In this document: piece after piece, positions 1-51,655 of the stretch
Position numbering within the stretch: position 1 is the first letter of the stretch
How the letters are laid out: each line of letters begins with the position of its first letter
Assembly (NCBI GenBank): GCA_023055355.1
Contig: JALJCS010000022.1
Coordinates: 9,905,001-9,969,000, forward strand
Origin: Agelaius tricolor
Lineage: Eukaryota; Chordata; Aves; Passeriformes; Icteridae
Direction of reading: 5' to 3'
Length of the DNA: 64,000 bases
Notes under the pieces: model-generated
The model's database searches: none
What the model saw: only the letters and a program-made list of their open reading frames with translations
Told to the model about the DNA's origin: nothing
Program-made: the position numbers and the translations under genes

Positions 1-40395
<40,395 letters not shown>

Positions 40396-40485
40396 GGCGC
40401 CGGCGGCCCCGCAGCTCCGCAGCGCCCCTACCCGGCCGCTGCCGCTGCCGCCGCGCCCGGCCCCGACCCAGCCTCCTCCGCGGGC

Positions 40486-40660
40486 GGATCGGAGAGTGGA
40501 GATCGCGGCCGGATCGGAGAGCGGAGATCGCTGCCGGATCGGGGAGCGGAGATCGCTGCCGGATCGGGGAGCGGAGATCGCTGCCGGATCGGAGAGCGGA
40601 GATCGCGGCCGGATCAGAGAGCGAAGATCGCTGCCGGATCGGAGAGCGGAGATCGCTGCG
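40486..40660. repeat. 25-bp minisatellite, seven exact-period copies, in the ATE1 CpG island
   Basis: GGATC recurs at 40486, 40511, 40536, 40561, 40586, 40611 and 40636, exactly 25 bp apart. The unit is GGATCGGAGAGCGGAGATCG followed by CTGCC, with a few single-base variants. Because 25 is not a multiple of three, open frames through it cycle through all three frames and look like a repetitive Arg/Asp/Ser-rich protein. It begins 91 bp upstream of the exon 1A ATG, so it lies in the promoter or 5' UTR. Confidence 0.95.
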
Positions 40661-41237
40661 GCTCTGGCGCTCCTCGGCCGTGTCCCCCCTCACCCTCAGG
40701 GCCTGAGCAGCTTCTCGCCCCACAAACGCGCTCCAACAGCCCTTCCGTGGGGATGGATCCCTGTGTACCCCCCTCAGCTGCTACAGCAGGATAAAAGGGT
40801 GGGAGAGATCCTGAGCTCTTCCACAGAGCGTTTTCTGAGAATGGAACAAGACTCTTATACAAGTACTTTTAATAAAATAATGTTCTGGCTCTATAGAGCC
40901 GGCCTGCACAATGCCCAAAGTACCAAACAAATACAGGAGTTTGGAATAAAGGAATTTGTAATTGAGCCTGAATTTCCAAACTCAAGCCTTTATTTCCAGA
41001 GTAGCAAGAACAGCAGGGCAGTATCAATTCTCCTGCAGCACCCAAAATACAGAATAGCAAGATTATCCCAGCAGGGATGTTTAACCATGTGAATTCCACT
41101 TGCTGCTGCTGGGGTGGGACAAGAGAGAAAAGAAGGGACAGTGTTTCCTTTTTACCTTTTTCATGAGTGACAGTAAACTTCATATGAAGTAGCAAACTGA
41201 GCCAGAATACATAAAGAACTCTGTGACAAGTCTAAAC

Positions 41238-41412
41238 TTTCTCAGGTTGCCCAGAGCAGCTGTGACTGCCCATGGGTCCCTCAAAGTGTCTAAGGCCAGG
41301 TTGGACAGGGCTTGGAGCAACCTGGGATAGTGGAAGGTGTCCCTGCCATGGCAGGGGTGACACTAAATGGGATTTAAGGTTCCCTTCTGACCCAACCCAT
41401 TCCATGGTTCGA
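41238..41412 (+). mobile_element. CR1 LINE 3' fragment
   Basis: The forward CR1 3' sequence reads GTTGCCCAGAGCAGCTGTGA, then AAGGCCAGGTTGGACAGGGC, and ends CCCAACCCATTCCATGGTTC. It lies between NSMCE4A and ATE1. Confidence 0.88.
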
Positions 41413-41695
41413 AACAAAGCAGCTTGTATAAAGCATTGAGATGTTCCAGAAAAAATATATTTAATTTTACAACATATACATATAAAACAATTGTTTGAGC
41501 AAATGTCCTGATGTATTTTCTTTAAGGCACCTAAGGGGAAAGAAAAACAAAAAAGAGAAGGCAGTAAGACAACATGCATTAGGATCTGGAATTGACCAAA
41601 CAACTGTGACAGGACTTCAGTCCAATCACTGGAAGAATTTTATGGAAGCAGAAGGGAAGACAGCCTGGTTCCCTCTAAGTCCTTCTTCACACTAC

Positions 41696-41701
41696 TTTAT
41701 T
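41696..41701 (-). promoter_or_regulatory. NSMCE4A: Candidate polyadenylation signal for NSMCE4A
   Basis: AATAAA reads on the minus strand about 335 nt beyond the NSMCE4A stop codon. It would give a short 3' UTR ending before the ATE1 CpG island. No transcript evidence is available, and other AT-rich hexamers lie nearby. Confidence 0.35.
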
Positions 41702-42035
41702 AACAACATCAGTCAGGAAGTTAAGAACCCAAACAGAAAAACTAAGCTATGATTCTTTCCAACACTGCACCCTGAGTACAAAGTTCCAAAAAATAACTCA
41801 TCACTTAACTGACCATCAAACTCAAAAATAAAGGGTTTTTTTCCCAGTTAATCATTGCATACAAGGCTAGATTACATTTTGTTTCATGAAGAGGGCAAGA
41901 ACACAGCAATTCCAGGTGTTACAGTCACCCTGCCTACAGTTCTTTTGCATTTGTAAGCCACACACAGATTCCCTGAAGTTCTCCCACGTGCAGAAGGACC
42001 TCACTGAGTTTTGCTAAAAGAACTTACTTGAGTAG

Positions 42036-42119
42036 TTACTCTGTTTCCATTTCTTCTTCAGTGCTCTGGTAAAGAGGGGTAATCATAGCTTCTCTTATCT
42101 GAAATGTTTCTATGATCTC
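42036..42119 (-). CDS. NSMCE4A: NSMCE4A exon 10 and stop codon
   Basis: This 84-nt final coding exon encodes EIIETFQIREAMITPLYQST then EEEMETE and a TAA stop. Human ends EEIVKTFEISEPVITPSQRQQKPSA, so the helix is conserved but the last residues differ. The acceptor is TTAACCAG. Confidence 0.92.
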   Translation of the reverse strand, partial: EIIETFQIREAMITPLYQSTEEEMETE

Positions 42120-45100
42120 CTGGTTAAAGAAAACAGCAGAGTGTCAGTCAGCAGAGATGAATTATTTCAATTTAATTACCACTAAGAAAGTAATAAAGTT
42201 TCTGATACTTGTCTCTGTCCCTCTGGGAGCCTCTCAGTAACCCTGGGCCAGTCCTGAGTGGGCAGACACCGGGGGGCAGCCCCGACACAGCGGGGAGACA
42301 CTCTCTGTGTGTGCCCCGGGGGTACTGAGGGCACCTGGGCTGGTGGGGAGACACTGTCTGTGTGTGCCCCGAGGGTACTGAGGGCACCTGGGCTGGGGGG
42401 AGACACTGTCTGTGTGTGCCCCGAGGGTACTGAGGGCACCTGGGCTGGGGGGAGACACTCTCTGTGCCCCGAGGGTGCTGAGGGCACCTGGGCTGGGGGC
42501 AGACACTGTCTGTGTGTGCCCCGAGGGTACTGAGGGCACCTGGGCTGGCATGGAGACACTCTCTGTGTGTGCCCCGAGGGTACTGAGGGCACCTGGGCTG
42601 GCAGCAGGGAGACACTCTCTGTGTGTGCCCCGAGGGTACTGAGGGCACCTGGGCTGGGGGGAGACACTCTCTGTGTGTGCCCCGAGGGTACTGAGGGCAC
42701 CTGGGCTGACAGCAGGGAGACACTCACTGTGTGTGCCCCGAGGGTGCTGAGGGCACCTGGGCTGGCAGGGAGACACTCTCTGTGTGTGCCCCGAGGGTGC
42801 TGAGGGCACCTGGGCTGGGGGGAGACACTCACTGTGTGTGCCCCGAGGGTACTGAGGGCACCTGGGCTGGCAGGGAGACACTCACTGTGTGTGCCCCGAG
42901 GGTACTGAGGGCACCTGGGCTGGCAGGGAGACACTCTCTGTGTGTGCCCCGAGGGTACTGAGGGCACCTGGGCTGGGGGGAGACACTCTCTGTGTGTGCC
43001 CCGAGGGTACTGAGGGCACCTGGGCTGACAGCAGGGAGACACTCTCTGTGCCCCGAGGGTGCTGAGGGCACCTGGGCTGGCAGGGAGACACTCTCTGTGT
43101 GTGCCCCGAGGGTGCTGAGGGCACCTGGGCTGGGGGGAGACACTCACTGTGTGTGCCCCGAGGGTACTGAGGGCACCTGGGCTGGCAGGGAGACACTCAC
43201 TGTGTGTGCCCCGAGGGTACTGAGGGCACCTGGGCTGGGGGCAGACACTCTCTGTGTGTGCCCCGAGGGTGCTGAGAGCACCTGGGCTGGCATGGAGACA
43301 CTGTCTGTGTGTGCCCCGAGGGTACTGAGGGCACCTGGGCTGGGGGGAGACACTCTCTGTGTGTGCCCCGAGGGTACTGAGGGCACCTGGGCTGGGGGGA
43401 GACACTGTCTGTGTGTGCCCCGAGGGTACTGAGGGCACCTGGGCTGGCAGCAGGGAGACACTCTCTGTGCCCCGAGGGTGCTGAGGGCACCTGGGCTGGC
43501 AGGGAGACACTCTCTGTGCGTGCCCCGAGGGTGCTGAGGGCACCTGGGCTGGCGCCTGTGCAGCAGCAGAGACACCAGAGACAGCGGTAGAAGATAAAGG
43601 GCCAACTCTTAGCAGGGGTTAATCCAAGGTTTTATTAGGAGTCCCAAAAGAGCTCCTGCTCCTCAGGGGCCTCCTGCCGAGAGCCCCGGGAGAGGTGCCA
43701 AGGTCACATTTAAAGGGAGGTGGAAACCAAAAGTAGATAACATTTTACCAACCAAGAAGTGACCCTAAGGGATGGGTACTGGGGCATGGACATTTAGGAC
43801 AGCGTATGGGGCAAGGCTTGGGGGGCTGACCCCTGGCCTCTGGCTAATCACTCAACATCCTGGACTGAAACTTCTGGATGGAGGGGATGGGATGCTGAGT
43901 GATTGACAGAGAGCCAGGGTGGGGATTTGGGATGATCTCATCCCGGGAGAGGGATAACACAGGTAAAGGGAGGGGGGTACAGTTTGGGATAAACCATTTG
44001 GGAAAAATATGGGAATACAAAACAAAACTACTTCAAAGTATTACAAAATATAAAAACACACTACAACAGATGCTAAAGCACTATTTCAAATTACTACATT
44101 TCTCCTTCACATTCTGAGTGAGGGACAAAGGAGAAGTATGTGTACTCAAAACTACTTTTTGTCTAAGATTTATTACAAACAGTGAGGAAATTGCATGGAT
44201 AACTCTGCCTCCAGAGACAAGTATTGTACATCAGGGAAGAAACAGATTCCATATTTACCCAGGCCTTGTATAAAACAGTGAAGCCAGTGCACAGCTTCAA
44301 AGCACTTAAACTGACCAGGCTTCAGGAATCAAAGATGGAATGACAGCCCGAATTCTCCGTTTTCTTGCAGCTACAAATATCCCTTAGATCTGTGATTGTT
44401 CTGGCATCCATAAGGTCAAGTATTTCTGTACACAGAACACCTGCCCTCCCCAGCACAGCTCTCAGAGGCTTAAATAAAAAAGAATAGATCCAAAGTATGA
44501 AGTGCTCTCCATGGTACCTTCCATTCTTTCTGGTCCAGACTTATGACCACCTGGTTCCGTGCTGCAGCTCTGCTGTCCTCCTCCCCTCCCTCGCTGGGTT
44601 TTATAGGCTCTGATCAAAACACGGCACTTTCAGGATTTATACTTGTAAAGTATAACAGTTTCCCCACAAAAGCTTCACAAAAATCAGATCAATCCTACAC
44701 ATTCCACCCAGTTAGTCTCTATCAGGAGCCTGTACCATGTACTGCTTGAGATACTTCCTTAGTCTCAGGTCTTAAAAACTTAGGAACTAACTTTTTTCAG
44801 AAGGACCTAAATATTTCCTTCCTTACAATATCCCACCAAAGCCTTAACCCCACTGATATCCTGTGGGAATGAAAGCCAATCTTGTATGAAGAATGGAGAA
44901 TGAATTCTTCATTCAACCTTGAATGAAGAATTTCCCTTCCAACTGTTCTGAAGCTGCAGCAACTCTGAGACAAGAGAGTTCTTACACCCAAAGATATCTT
45001 TATTAGGCCAAGTGTAATAATGTTCATTTACTTATTAGCAAAAATATATCTTGAAAGGTAATAACCTTTGATTTCTATTAATAGAATTCATTTGTATGAT

Positions 45101-48100
45101 CTTTTTCATATATTAATATTTGAAAAGATTCAATCCTTTCAGCTGCTCATAAATCTCTTCATGCCTTCAATTACATTCACTGCATATCCCCAGTTAAAAA
45201 TATACCTAAAACTTTGTGAACATGTAACATGTAATGTTGTTACAATTAGAGTATTTTAAAGCTGTATTTTACCTATTATTGGCAATTCATCTTCATCCAG
45301 CTTTATTTTTGCAAGACCATCCTAAACAACAGTGGGATTTAAAGTTTCATAACTTAAGAGTTTTCCAGTTAGGATAATGCACAGAAATGTCATATTTTTA
45401 CTTATTACATAATCATGAACGGGTACATATACTGATAAAGAATCTTCACTGGCATACCACATAAGAAAAAACTAGTTTAACACAGCACTTATGCATAAAG
45501 AAGGCAGCCCATATAGCAACAGTGTGTAACTGCTGGATTATAAAAATTATGCTTTATTAAAATTGTTGTTATTCTCTAAATATACTTGAGCTAACCCTTT
45601 ATAATAATATTTCTATTCAATACAAAACCTGAATTAGTCAAAATATCCTTGGCAGTTTTTGTCTTTTCTATAATTAATTTTACTTATTAGACAAAGTAAG
45701 CACAGTTTTGAAGTGTAAATCCATGGATTCAAAAAGAATATAAAACCTTGCACTAATATAGTTTTCTACAGCCTCAGTCACTCTTCCATACTCTGTGAGA
45801 ATTTTTCTACATGTGCAGGAAATGTGAGCCAGAATCTTTTTCGATAAACATATTGACTGCAAAAATATCACTGCTGTTTTGTTGGTAAATTGACTGCAGT
45901 GCAAAAAAATAAAGTCAGTCAACTCTGTTTCCTTTTTAATTTGATTACCAAAATATCACAGACTGCTTGCAGAAAATAAATTCGTATTCCTCCTATTTAA
46001 ATCCTAATTCTTCAATATCAAAGCCAGGAAAAAACACAGGTCAGTACTTCTAGGAAATTCTAGTATCTAAAGGGATATTTTAAAAAGATGTCATGCCTTA
46101 CCCTGCTAAGGAAGGACACATGAAACACATTTTCCACCGTGCGTGCAAACGAGTTCGGATCAATCACAAAATCAAAGAAGGAAATGGGTGTATTAGCTGG
46201 GGATGCAAAAATACCTTTGTTCAAACAAACAGGTGGTATACACAGAGCTGACAGATGTAAATACAAACTTAAGAGAGCCAGTGCACCTTTCAAAAGCTAA
46301 AGGGATGTTTTTCAATTTAGTTATAATCCAGAATTCCCAGCTGCCTGCAGTAACAGATGTTCTACAGAGTATATTGTATAGTAGATTATCTTCTTCCATC
46401 ATTTCCCCCACACAAACCCATATATTTGACTATTTAACTGCCATCTAAAAGTGGCAGAATTTAATCAGAGGAGAGGATTTACATTTACTTTGCAGTCAAA
46501 CAAGAGCTGATTAGTGTTCATAAAAAATACATAGTTGGTGTATGTGCTTCACCAAAGATATCTACTTGCAGACTTCATCTCACTTTGTCTCTGTAGTTTT
46601 ACCACTCCACATTGTAGGAGACAGAGAATATTCATTTTCCCTAGTGAATGCTTAATTTAATCATACTTACGATCATTTTCAAAATGAGTTTGCAATATTC
46701 TCAAGATCCTCTCTACTTCTTTTTCTGTAGCTTCTTGATGAGACTGCTCCATTTCTTTTAACTGGGAAAAAGAAACAGAGATTCACCTCAAATAACTGTT
46801 GTCGAATTACCAGAATATGCAAAGGGCTTCTTTTGAACGTGTAACATAAAAGCTGAATTTTTCTCCCTACATGCAAACATAACAAACACACTTATGCAAA
46901 CATGAGATAACTTTGAAGAGCTTTAGGTTTAATTCCCATCTTACAATGTCAATCTGAAAGGCCATGGCTTGCATGGTTTGAGCCTGTGTACAGGTGTACA
47001 CTTACTTTTCAACAGCTCTGAGGAGCTGGGTTACACAGTGCTACAGTCTGTGAGTTTAATGAAGATGAGCATTTAGAGCAACCCACAAACCCTCCAGCCC
47101 CTCTTCTTCCCAGTACAAACTGTAACAAATCCTTTCTATCACTATTTGGATTGAGCAGGCTGCCTTTTAAAAAGCAGCAATCAGCCATTTGCCTCTATAT
47201 CTTTATCACATTATCACAGCTGAGGCTTGCTTGTAACAACATGGATTATATTTGCAGTTTCAGATGTAAGCTTCTTTCAGTATTCCCAGACTTTTGCTTT
47301 TCTGCTAGTGAATGACACAAAGAATAAGAAAACAGAAAGCACAAAAAAGTGGTTATGTGAGCTAATTAGCTGCTGTTATTAACCACATTTTAGTGCAAAT
47401 GCCACATCCTGTTAGATGAAAGAAAAATGGGCACCACACTAATGTAAAGAAGTTTCTTTTTTGTTTCCTTCAAAGCAACAGGCAACAGAACAAGTAAGCT
47501 CATAACTTGAAAATCAGTTTGTAAACCCTACTTCTGAACATGAAATTGCTCTGTAAATCTTACTTCCTTCCACTCAGTGAAATACTGCAGTCCACACAAA
47601 AAAAATCAGGAAGCCTAATAATGGAGTGTGAATCCTTTAGTAGAAGCTCAGAAGGAAAGGGGCTGGTGTGTGTGTCTCCAACTCCAGCTGGATGGCTGTG
47701 GAGCCAACGAAGGATTGTTAGCAATAAGCACCAAGGAGTGCTGGTAATCACACACTGTGAGAAACAACAGGGTAGAGCTGGAGAAGGAGCCATAGGAAGG
47801 GAGGGCAGCACTTTTCTGGGACAAATGTCCTTGTTCTGGCTCCTGGAGATAAGCAGAGCACAGCACAGCACTGAGGAACTTGGATGCTCCCCTCCCCTTA
47901 AGGGTGGGATGTCACAAATACTACACAGTTTATAATTGCAAAACCCAAAACAAACAAACAAAGATTTAGAAGTAATTTTTAATAACTATGCCAAACAAAT
48001 GGTTAATAAAGATAACAAACCTGAGCAGGCATTGCCCGTTCTGCTTTCCCTCTGCTAGCTTTCTTCTGCCTCTCAATCCGCTGCTTTTGTACAGGAGGCT

Positions 48101-51100
48101 CAGACTTGAAAGATCCCATCCTAACCAAAACACAAAGAACACACACATGCAAATCTGGTTTACACTGTATGCTTGGGAATCTTTATACCAAGCAGTGGAT
48201 CTCCTCAAGAAAGGGCAAAGTGATGACTGATACCTAAAGCTTCATCACATTTAGAGATTTCTGCAAAGAACCAGCCCCAAAAGTTGTTCCAGTATTTTGA
48301 CAGCCTCATGCCTTGTCAACACTCTGCTGTGACTTCAGTTTAACTCAATTCAAGCCATGGCATCAAAGACAAGAATCAGCCAAGGCCATTGAGCTGCAGT
48401 ACACACTATTTCCTTGAAGAAACTTACATGTAGTGAAAAGTAGGTGCTCTCCTGAAGTACTTGGGTGCTTCTTCCCCCATTTTCTGCCAGGCATGACTGG
48501 GTAAAAAATCATCTGGAACGTCCTCAGAGTCATCAGTTTCTTCCACTTCTGTGCGATTTATACCCATGAAGGTCAGCTGCAAAAGAAAAAACGCTGCAAT
48601 AAGAAATTACTTAGAGGTAAAGCAGTAGATACATTCATGGTGATACAGTGGTGGTGTTTGCCTGATAAATTAGCATTTAATACCACTGCCTAGGAACTGT
48701 GACTTTCCTGAGGATACCATGAAAACAGATAAACACTCAAATTCACCCTTGTGTTCAGCAACCGATGAAAGCCATAGATAAACAAAACTGCTTAGATTCC
48801 AACACATTTTCAGTGATGTATGAAGTAGCAGAACATTACTCATATTGCATTTCAGAGCTCAGATGTCTCACAGTTTTTGAACACCACACACTTGCAGGAA
48901 GCCCAGCCCCTCAAATATCACAGGACCTTATCTGGCCTATCCCTGCATCCACCACTGCACACTAACCCAGGAAAAATTTTAAATTGAACTTTATGTTTTT
49001 TATAGACTTAAGCAAACACTCATGATTCCTTGTTGATCTGCTGTAACATAAGGAAGCATTTTCAAGGAGCAAAGAAGCCAACAGGCTGGTTAAAAGCTGT
49101 TCTGATCCAACTCTTCCCCCAGTACAAAGAGACAAACAGTCTGAAAGCATTCAAGTCTCCCAAAGTCCCATTTCATGTCATTGACACAGGGCCTCAAGAA
49201 CTCTATCCAAAAACATAGAAGCCAGTGGACATGATAAAGAAACTATTTAGTTACTGAGAAACTACAGAAGAATGACTGAAAAAACAGCAGAAGACTTTAA
49301 GAGCACAAACTGACAGAACCACGATAAAGCAGCAGCAATGCAATAATGGGGGCAGTGTTTGCATTTAAAGTCAGATTTTCCCCTATTGCAAGTGCTTAAT
49401 AGGTAGTTTAAGACAACAACAGTCACCAGAAAGTTTATCAAAGAAATTGATAGGAAGAGCATTAAATTCCACCAGAACTGCCAAGTACTGCCTGACGATC
49501 TGAGGCTTTATGGTACAGGACAAACCTCCAGCAGAAATGTTGGCCAATTCAGAGCCTGGAACTTACCAAGTCTTCTGCAAATGCTGTTGAATCAAATGCT
49601 GACATCTCTGAGTGTAACTCATTGGCCTTCTCCTTTCCTATATTGGATGCTATGACAAGGAACTGGGCATCCAGTGCAGCTTCTCGTGCCCGGCAAACTG
49701 TTACAGAAAGGATTTTATGGTGATTAATATGAAATTGTCACAAACAGAATTATCAGATTCAGCACAGGGACTATCTGGGCTTTAGTGCTTTGGAAATCCT
49801 TTTATTGCAATGACCTCTAACACACATAATCCTCATAACAATATTTATATTTAAAGAAGGGAAAGAATGAGAAACCATGGAAAAGTAACAGATGATCTTG
49901 AACAACAAATCCATTTTTTATTGACATGTTTTCCACCATTCCAAGTGAAATGAACCCCTCTACACTGCTATCTTTTATGTGCATTACTGATATGCACTGT
50001 TCCAGCGAATCAAAATAAAGCAAGGAGTTATTTCTAAGAGTAAATAAACTGTAATGACATTTATTTTCTCACATCAACTTACTCAACCAATCTTCAACTT
50101 AACATATCTATTTTAACTTATATAAAAATTCTGATTAAGTACTTGGACCTCACTCTTGCCCTCTTTTGTTTGTAAGGCATCATTGTCTCACACTTGGCCA
50201 AACACATCAATGAAAGACCACAGAATTTGTTTTACCTCCATCAAAAAGTCTATTGGCTTCTTCCAAAGCTTCTGTCAGCCTGTTGCTTTTTGAATTTAGC
50301 ATGGATTCTCGATTTTCTGTGGGAAAAGACACAAAGGAAACCCTGAATTACTGAAACATAGAAGCACTGAGAACCACTGCGCTTGTTTGATGCTGACGGG
50401 AGGCCAGGTGCCCACCAAAGCTTCATCACTCCTTAATTGGGCCAAGGAGAGAAAAGAGAACCAAAAGCTCATGGGTCTAGATAAGGGAGAGATCACTCAA
50501 CAGTTACCTCACTGGGAAAACAGGCTTGACTTGGGGAAATTAGTGGAATTTCCAAGAAAGAAGCTAACCAGTCCCTAAAACTGTATGCATAAAGGTCACT
50601 TCTATAAACAGGCTGATCACCCATAAACTGCACTGTAGCCTCCTGTAAAACAACTGAACAAATTTATCAGCTACTTACTAAACAACTAATCCCACGTGTT
50701 GCCTGAACTTGGCAGTGCTACTGACACAACCATGGCCACATTTTTGTAAGGAAACAGCACAGCTCACTCAAATGCACATAGGAGAGGGACTCACACACCT
50801 GTCTGGAGAAATGCTAAAAACTACATAGCATTTTTTGGGAGTCCCAGGAATAACTTTCTGGTCCAGGCACATAATGATACCTGCAGTTTCAAACTAAAGC
50901 TCAGACATCACAAAAGTGAAATGAAGGGATTTCACCGCATCTCTAAAGTTCTCCTGCACCAGCGCAGGCACCGCATGTGTGTTAGTGCAGCTGAATCCCT
51001 CGTAACCTATCCCAGGGGATGCAGGAGAGGGACTTGGCACAGGACAGGGGGAATGGCCTCACACTGGAGAACCTTTAGATACAGGAAGTGTATCCACAGG

Positions 51101-51655
51101 GTGCCCAGAGAAGCTGTGGCTGCCCTTGCATCCTTGGAAGTGCCCAAGGCCAGGTTGGACAGGGCTTGGAGCAGCCTGGGGCAGTGGAAGATGTCGTTGC
51201 CACGGCTTGAACGAGAATACCCGTAAGGTCCCTTCCAGCCAATCCATGATTTGCGATTCCCTGCTTCCTTGGGAGTCAAATTTCGATCTAAGTCCAAACC
51301 CAGAGCATCGTTAGCCCGAGGAACCGGAGTTGCCAGGAACGCTCCCTCGCCCAGGCGTTTCCCCACACGCCCAGGAGCGGCCGCCAGCCCCGGAAGCCCC
51401 CCCGGCCGCCAGCCCGGACCGCCCCGGCGCTGCCCCCGCCGCCTCCTTACGCTGCACGGTGGAGATGAGCTCCCGATACTGGCTGCGGATCATCCTGTTG
51501 TGCTCCCTGTCGTCGCCCTCGCCGATGTTGAGCTGCCGGAGCCTCTCGCCCGCCGCCTCCGCCTCGGCCGTGTCCTCCTCCTGCGCGTGTGGCCGGCGCG
51601 AGCGGCGGCGGCGCAAGTCCGGCGAGGAGTCGCCGCTGCTGCCGGTGTGCGACAT
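42036..51655 (-). CDS. NSMCE4A: NSMCE4A, SMC5/6 complex subunit NSE4 (complete gene, ten coding exons)
   Basis: This is the overall gene entry. NSE4 is the kleisin of the SMC5/6 complex: its N-terminal helices bind the SMC6 neck and NSE3, and its C-terminal winged helix binds the SMC5 head. The complex acts in homologous recombination repair and replication-fork stability in the nucleus. Ten exons (205, 81, 131, 149, 100, 91, 95, 49, 92 and 84 nt) join in phase to 1077 nt, giving 358 aa against 385 in human. The variable N-terminus carries RRRRSRR. The conserved parts are IRSQYRELISTVQQNRESML, the exon 6-7 block with SHQEATEKEVERIL and PISFFDFVIDPNSFARTVEN, and the C-terminal EPI...VVISL...W end. 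The start has an ideal GCCGCCATG context. All introns are GT-AG. Confidence 0.96.
42293..43553. repeat. GC-rich minisatellite, about 24 copies of a 52-53-bp unit, in NSMCE4A intron 9
   Basis: The word GAGGGCACCTGGGCTG recurs about 24 times (once as GAGAGCACC), separated by GAGACACTCTCTGTGTGTGC-type sequence and CCCGAGGGTACT. Units vary by short indels such as CAGCAG and loss of TGTGTG. The lack of stop codons makes long open frames on both strands (up to 453 codons on minus), which are artefacts. It abuts an LTR-like element at its high-coordinate end. Confidence 0.96.
43557..44068 (-). mobile_element. Probable endogenous retrovirus LTR (solo or partial)
   Basis: Read on the minus strand, it starts TGTTGTAGTG and ends CTGCTGCACA, giving a 512-bp TG...CA unit. 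A TTTAAATG TATA-like box lies at 43707-43714 and an AATAAA signal at 43631-43636, at distances expected for U3-R-U5. GGCGCC, which resembles the start of a Lys-tRNA primer-binding site, follows the end directly. No retroviral gene is seen. Assignment to a named family needs a repeat-library search. Confidence 0.55.
44518..44609 (-). CDS. NSMCE4A: NSMCE4A exon 9
   Basis: This 92-nt exon was found by reading the intron for the missing segment. It encodes (E)PIKPSEGGEEDSRAAARNQ then VVISLDQKEWK. Human has EPVSINEENEGFEHNTQVRNQGIIALSYRDW. The acceptor is GATCAG and the donor GTACCA, and the phase fits both neighbours. Confidence 0.9.
45273..45321 (-). CDS. NSMCE4A: NSMCE4A exon 8
   Basis: This 49-nt exon encodes DGLAKIKLDEDELPII plus one base. 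Human has DGFARIRLDQDRLPVIEP. The acceptor is GTTTAG and the donor GTAAAA. The leftover G joins AG of exon 9 to make Glu, which confirms the join. Confidence 0.94.
46102..46196 (-). CDS. NSMCE4A: NSMCE4A exon 7
   Basis: This 95-nt exon encodes (P)NTPISFFDFVIDPNSFAR then TVENVFHVSFLSR. It is the most conserved block of the NSE4 C-terminal domain; human has [31 protein letters not shown]. The acceptor is CCCCAG and the donor GTAAGG. Confidence 0.96.
46671..46761 (-). CDS. NSMCE4A: NSMCE4A exon 6
   Basis: This 91-nt exon encodes LKEMEQSHQEATEKEVERIL then RILQTHFEND and the first base of Pro. Human has MEESHQEATEKEVERILGLLQTYFRED. The acceptor is CCCAG and the donor GTAAGT. It starts the conserved C-terminal NSE4 domain. 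Confidence 0.95.
48021..48120 (-). CDS. NSMCE4A: NSMCE4A exon 5
   Basis: This 100-nt exon begins after GGTTAG and encodes MGSFKSEPPVQKQRIERQKK then ASRGKAERAMPAQ before GTTTGT. Human reads LGSIYGECPVPKPRVDRPRK and ERAMPAQ. This is a basic linker between the two conserved domains. Confidence 0.93.
48428..48576 (-). CDS. NSMCE4A: NSMCE4A exon 4
   Basis: This 149-nt exon encodes LTFMGINRTEVEETDDSEDV, then PDDFLPSHAWQKMGEEAPKYFRRAPTFHY and a split Met. Human has LTHMGVNPLEAEEL and KTHTFHFLLGS at the corresponding ends, so the edges are conserved and the acidic middle has drifted. Confidence 0.93.
49567..49697 (-). CDS. NSMCE4A: NSMCE4A exon 3
   Basis: This 131-nt exon encodes (V)CRAREAALDAQFLVIASNI followed by GKEKANELHSEMSAFDSTAFAEDL. 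Human has [27 protein letters not shown]. The acceptor is GTAACAG and the donor GTAAGT. Confidence 0.95.
50236..50316 (-). CDS. NSMCE4A: NSMCE4A exon 2
   Basis: This 81-nt exon lies between CCACAG and GTAAAA. It encodes (Q)NRESMLNSKSNRLTEALEEA then NRLFDG and a split Val. Human reads QNREDILNAGDKLTEVLEEANTLFNEV. It belongs to the N-terminal helical region that contacts NSE3 and SMC6. Confidence 0.94.
51000..51256 (+). mobile_element. CR1 LINE 3' fragment near NSMCE4A exon 1
   Basis: Forward CR1 sequence with GGTGCCCAGAGAAGCTGTGG and AAGGCCAGGTTGGACAGGGC ends about 200 bp downstream of the NSMCE4A exon 1 donor, inside intron 1. Confidence 0.88.

Larger units (their letters stand above)
40721..42035. 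other. Intergenic region between NSMCE4A and ATE1
   Basis: It contains the presumed NSMCE4A 3' UTR and a CR1 3' fragment at about 41238-41412. The rest is AT-rich unique sequence with no supported gene. Confidence 0.7.
44610..51450 (-). other. NSMCE4A: NSMCE4A introns 1-8
   Basis: Apart from the exons listed and the CR1 fragment at 51000-51256, this is unique AT-rich intron sequence. The overlapping open frames at 47540-47961 on both strands lack recognisable domains or conserved splice context. Confidence 0.75.

Noticed and set aside
42182..43543. Long proline/serine-rich open frames (up to 453 codons) on minus, with matching cysteine-rich frames on plus
   Set aside because: They are readings of the GC-rich 52-53-bp minisatellite, which lacks stop codons in several frames on both strands. 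Frame changes between units and the location inside NSMCE4A intron 9 argue against a protein.
47540..47961. Overlapping open frames of about 130 codons on both strands in an NSMCE4A intron
   Set aside because: There is no recognisable domain or conserved splice context, and the interval lies between supported NSMCE4A exons 5 and 6.
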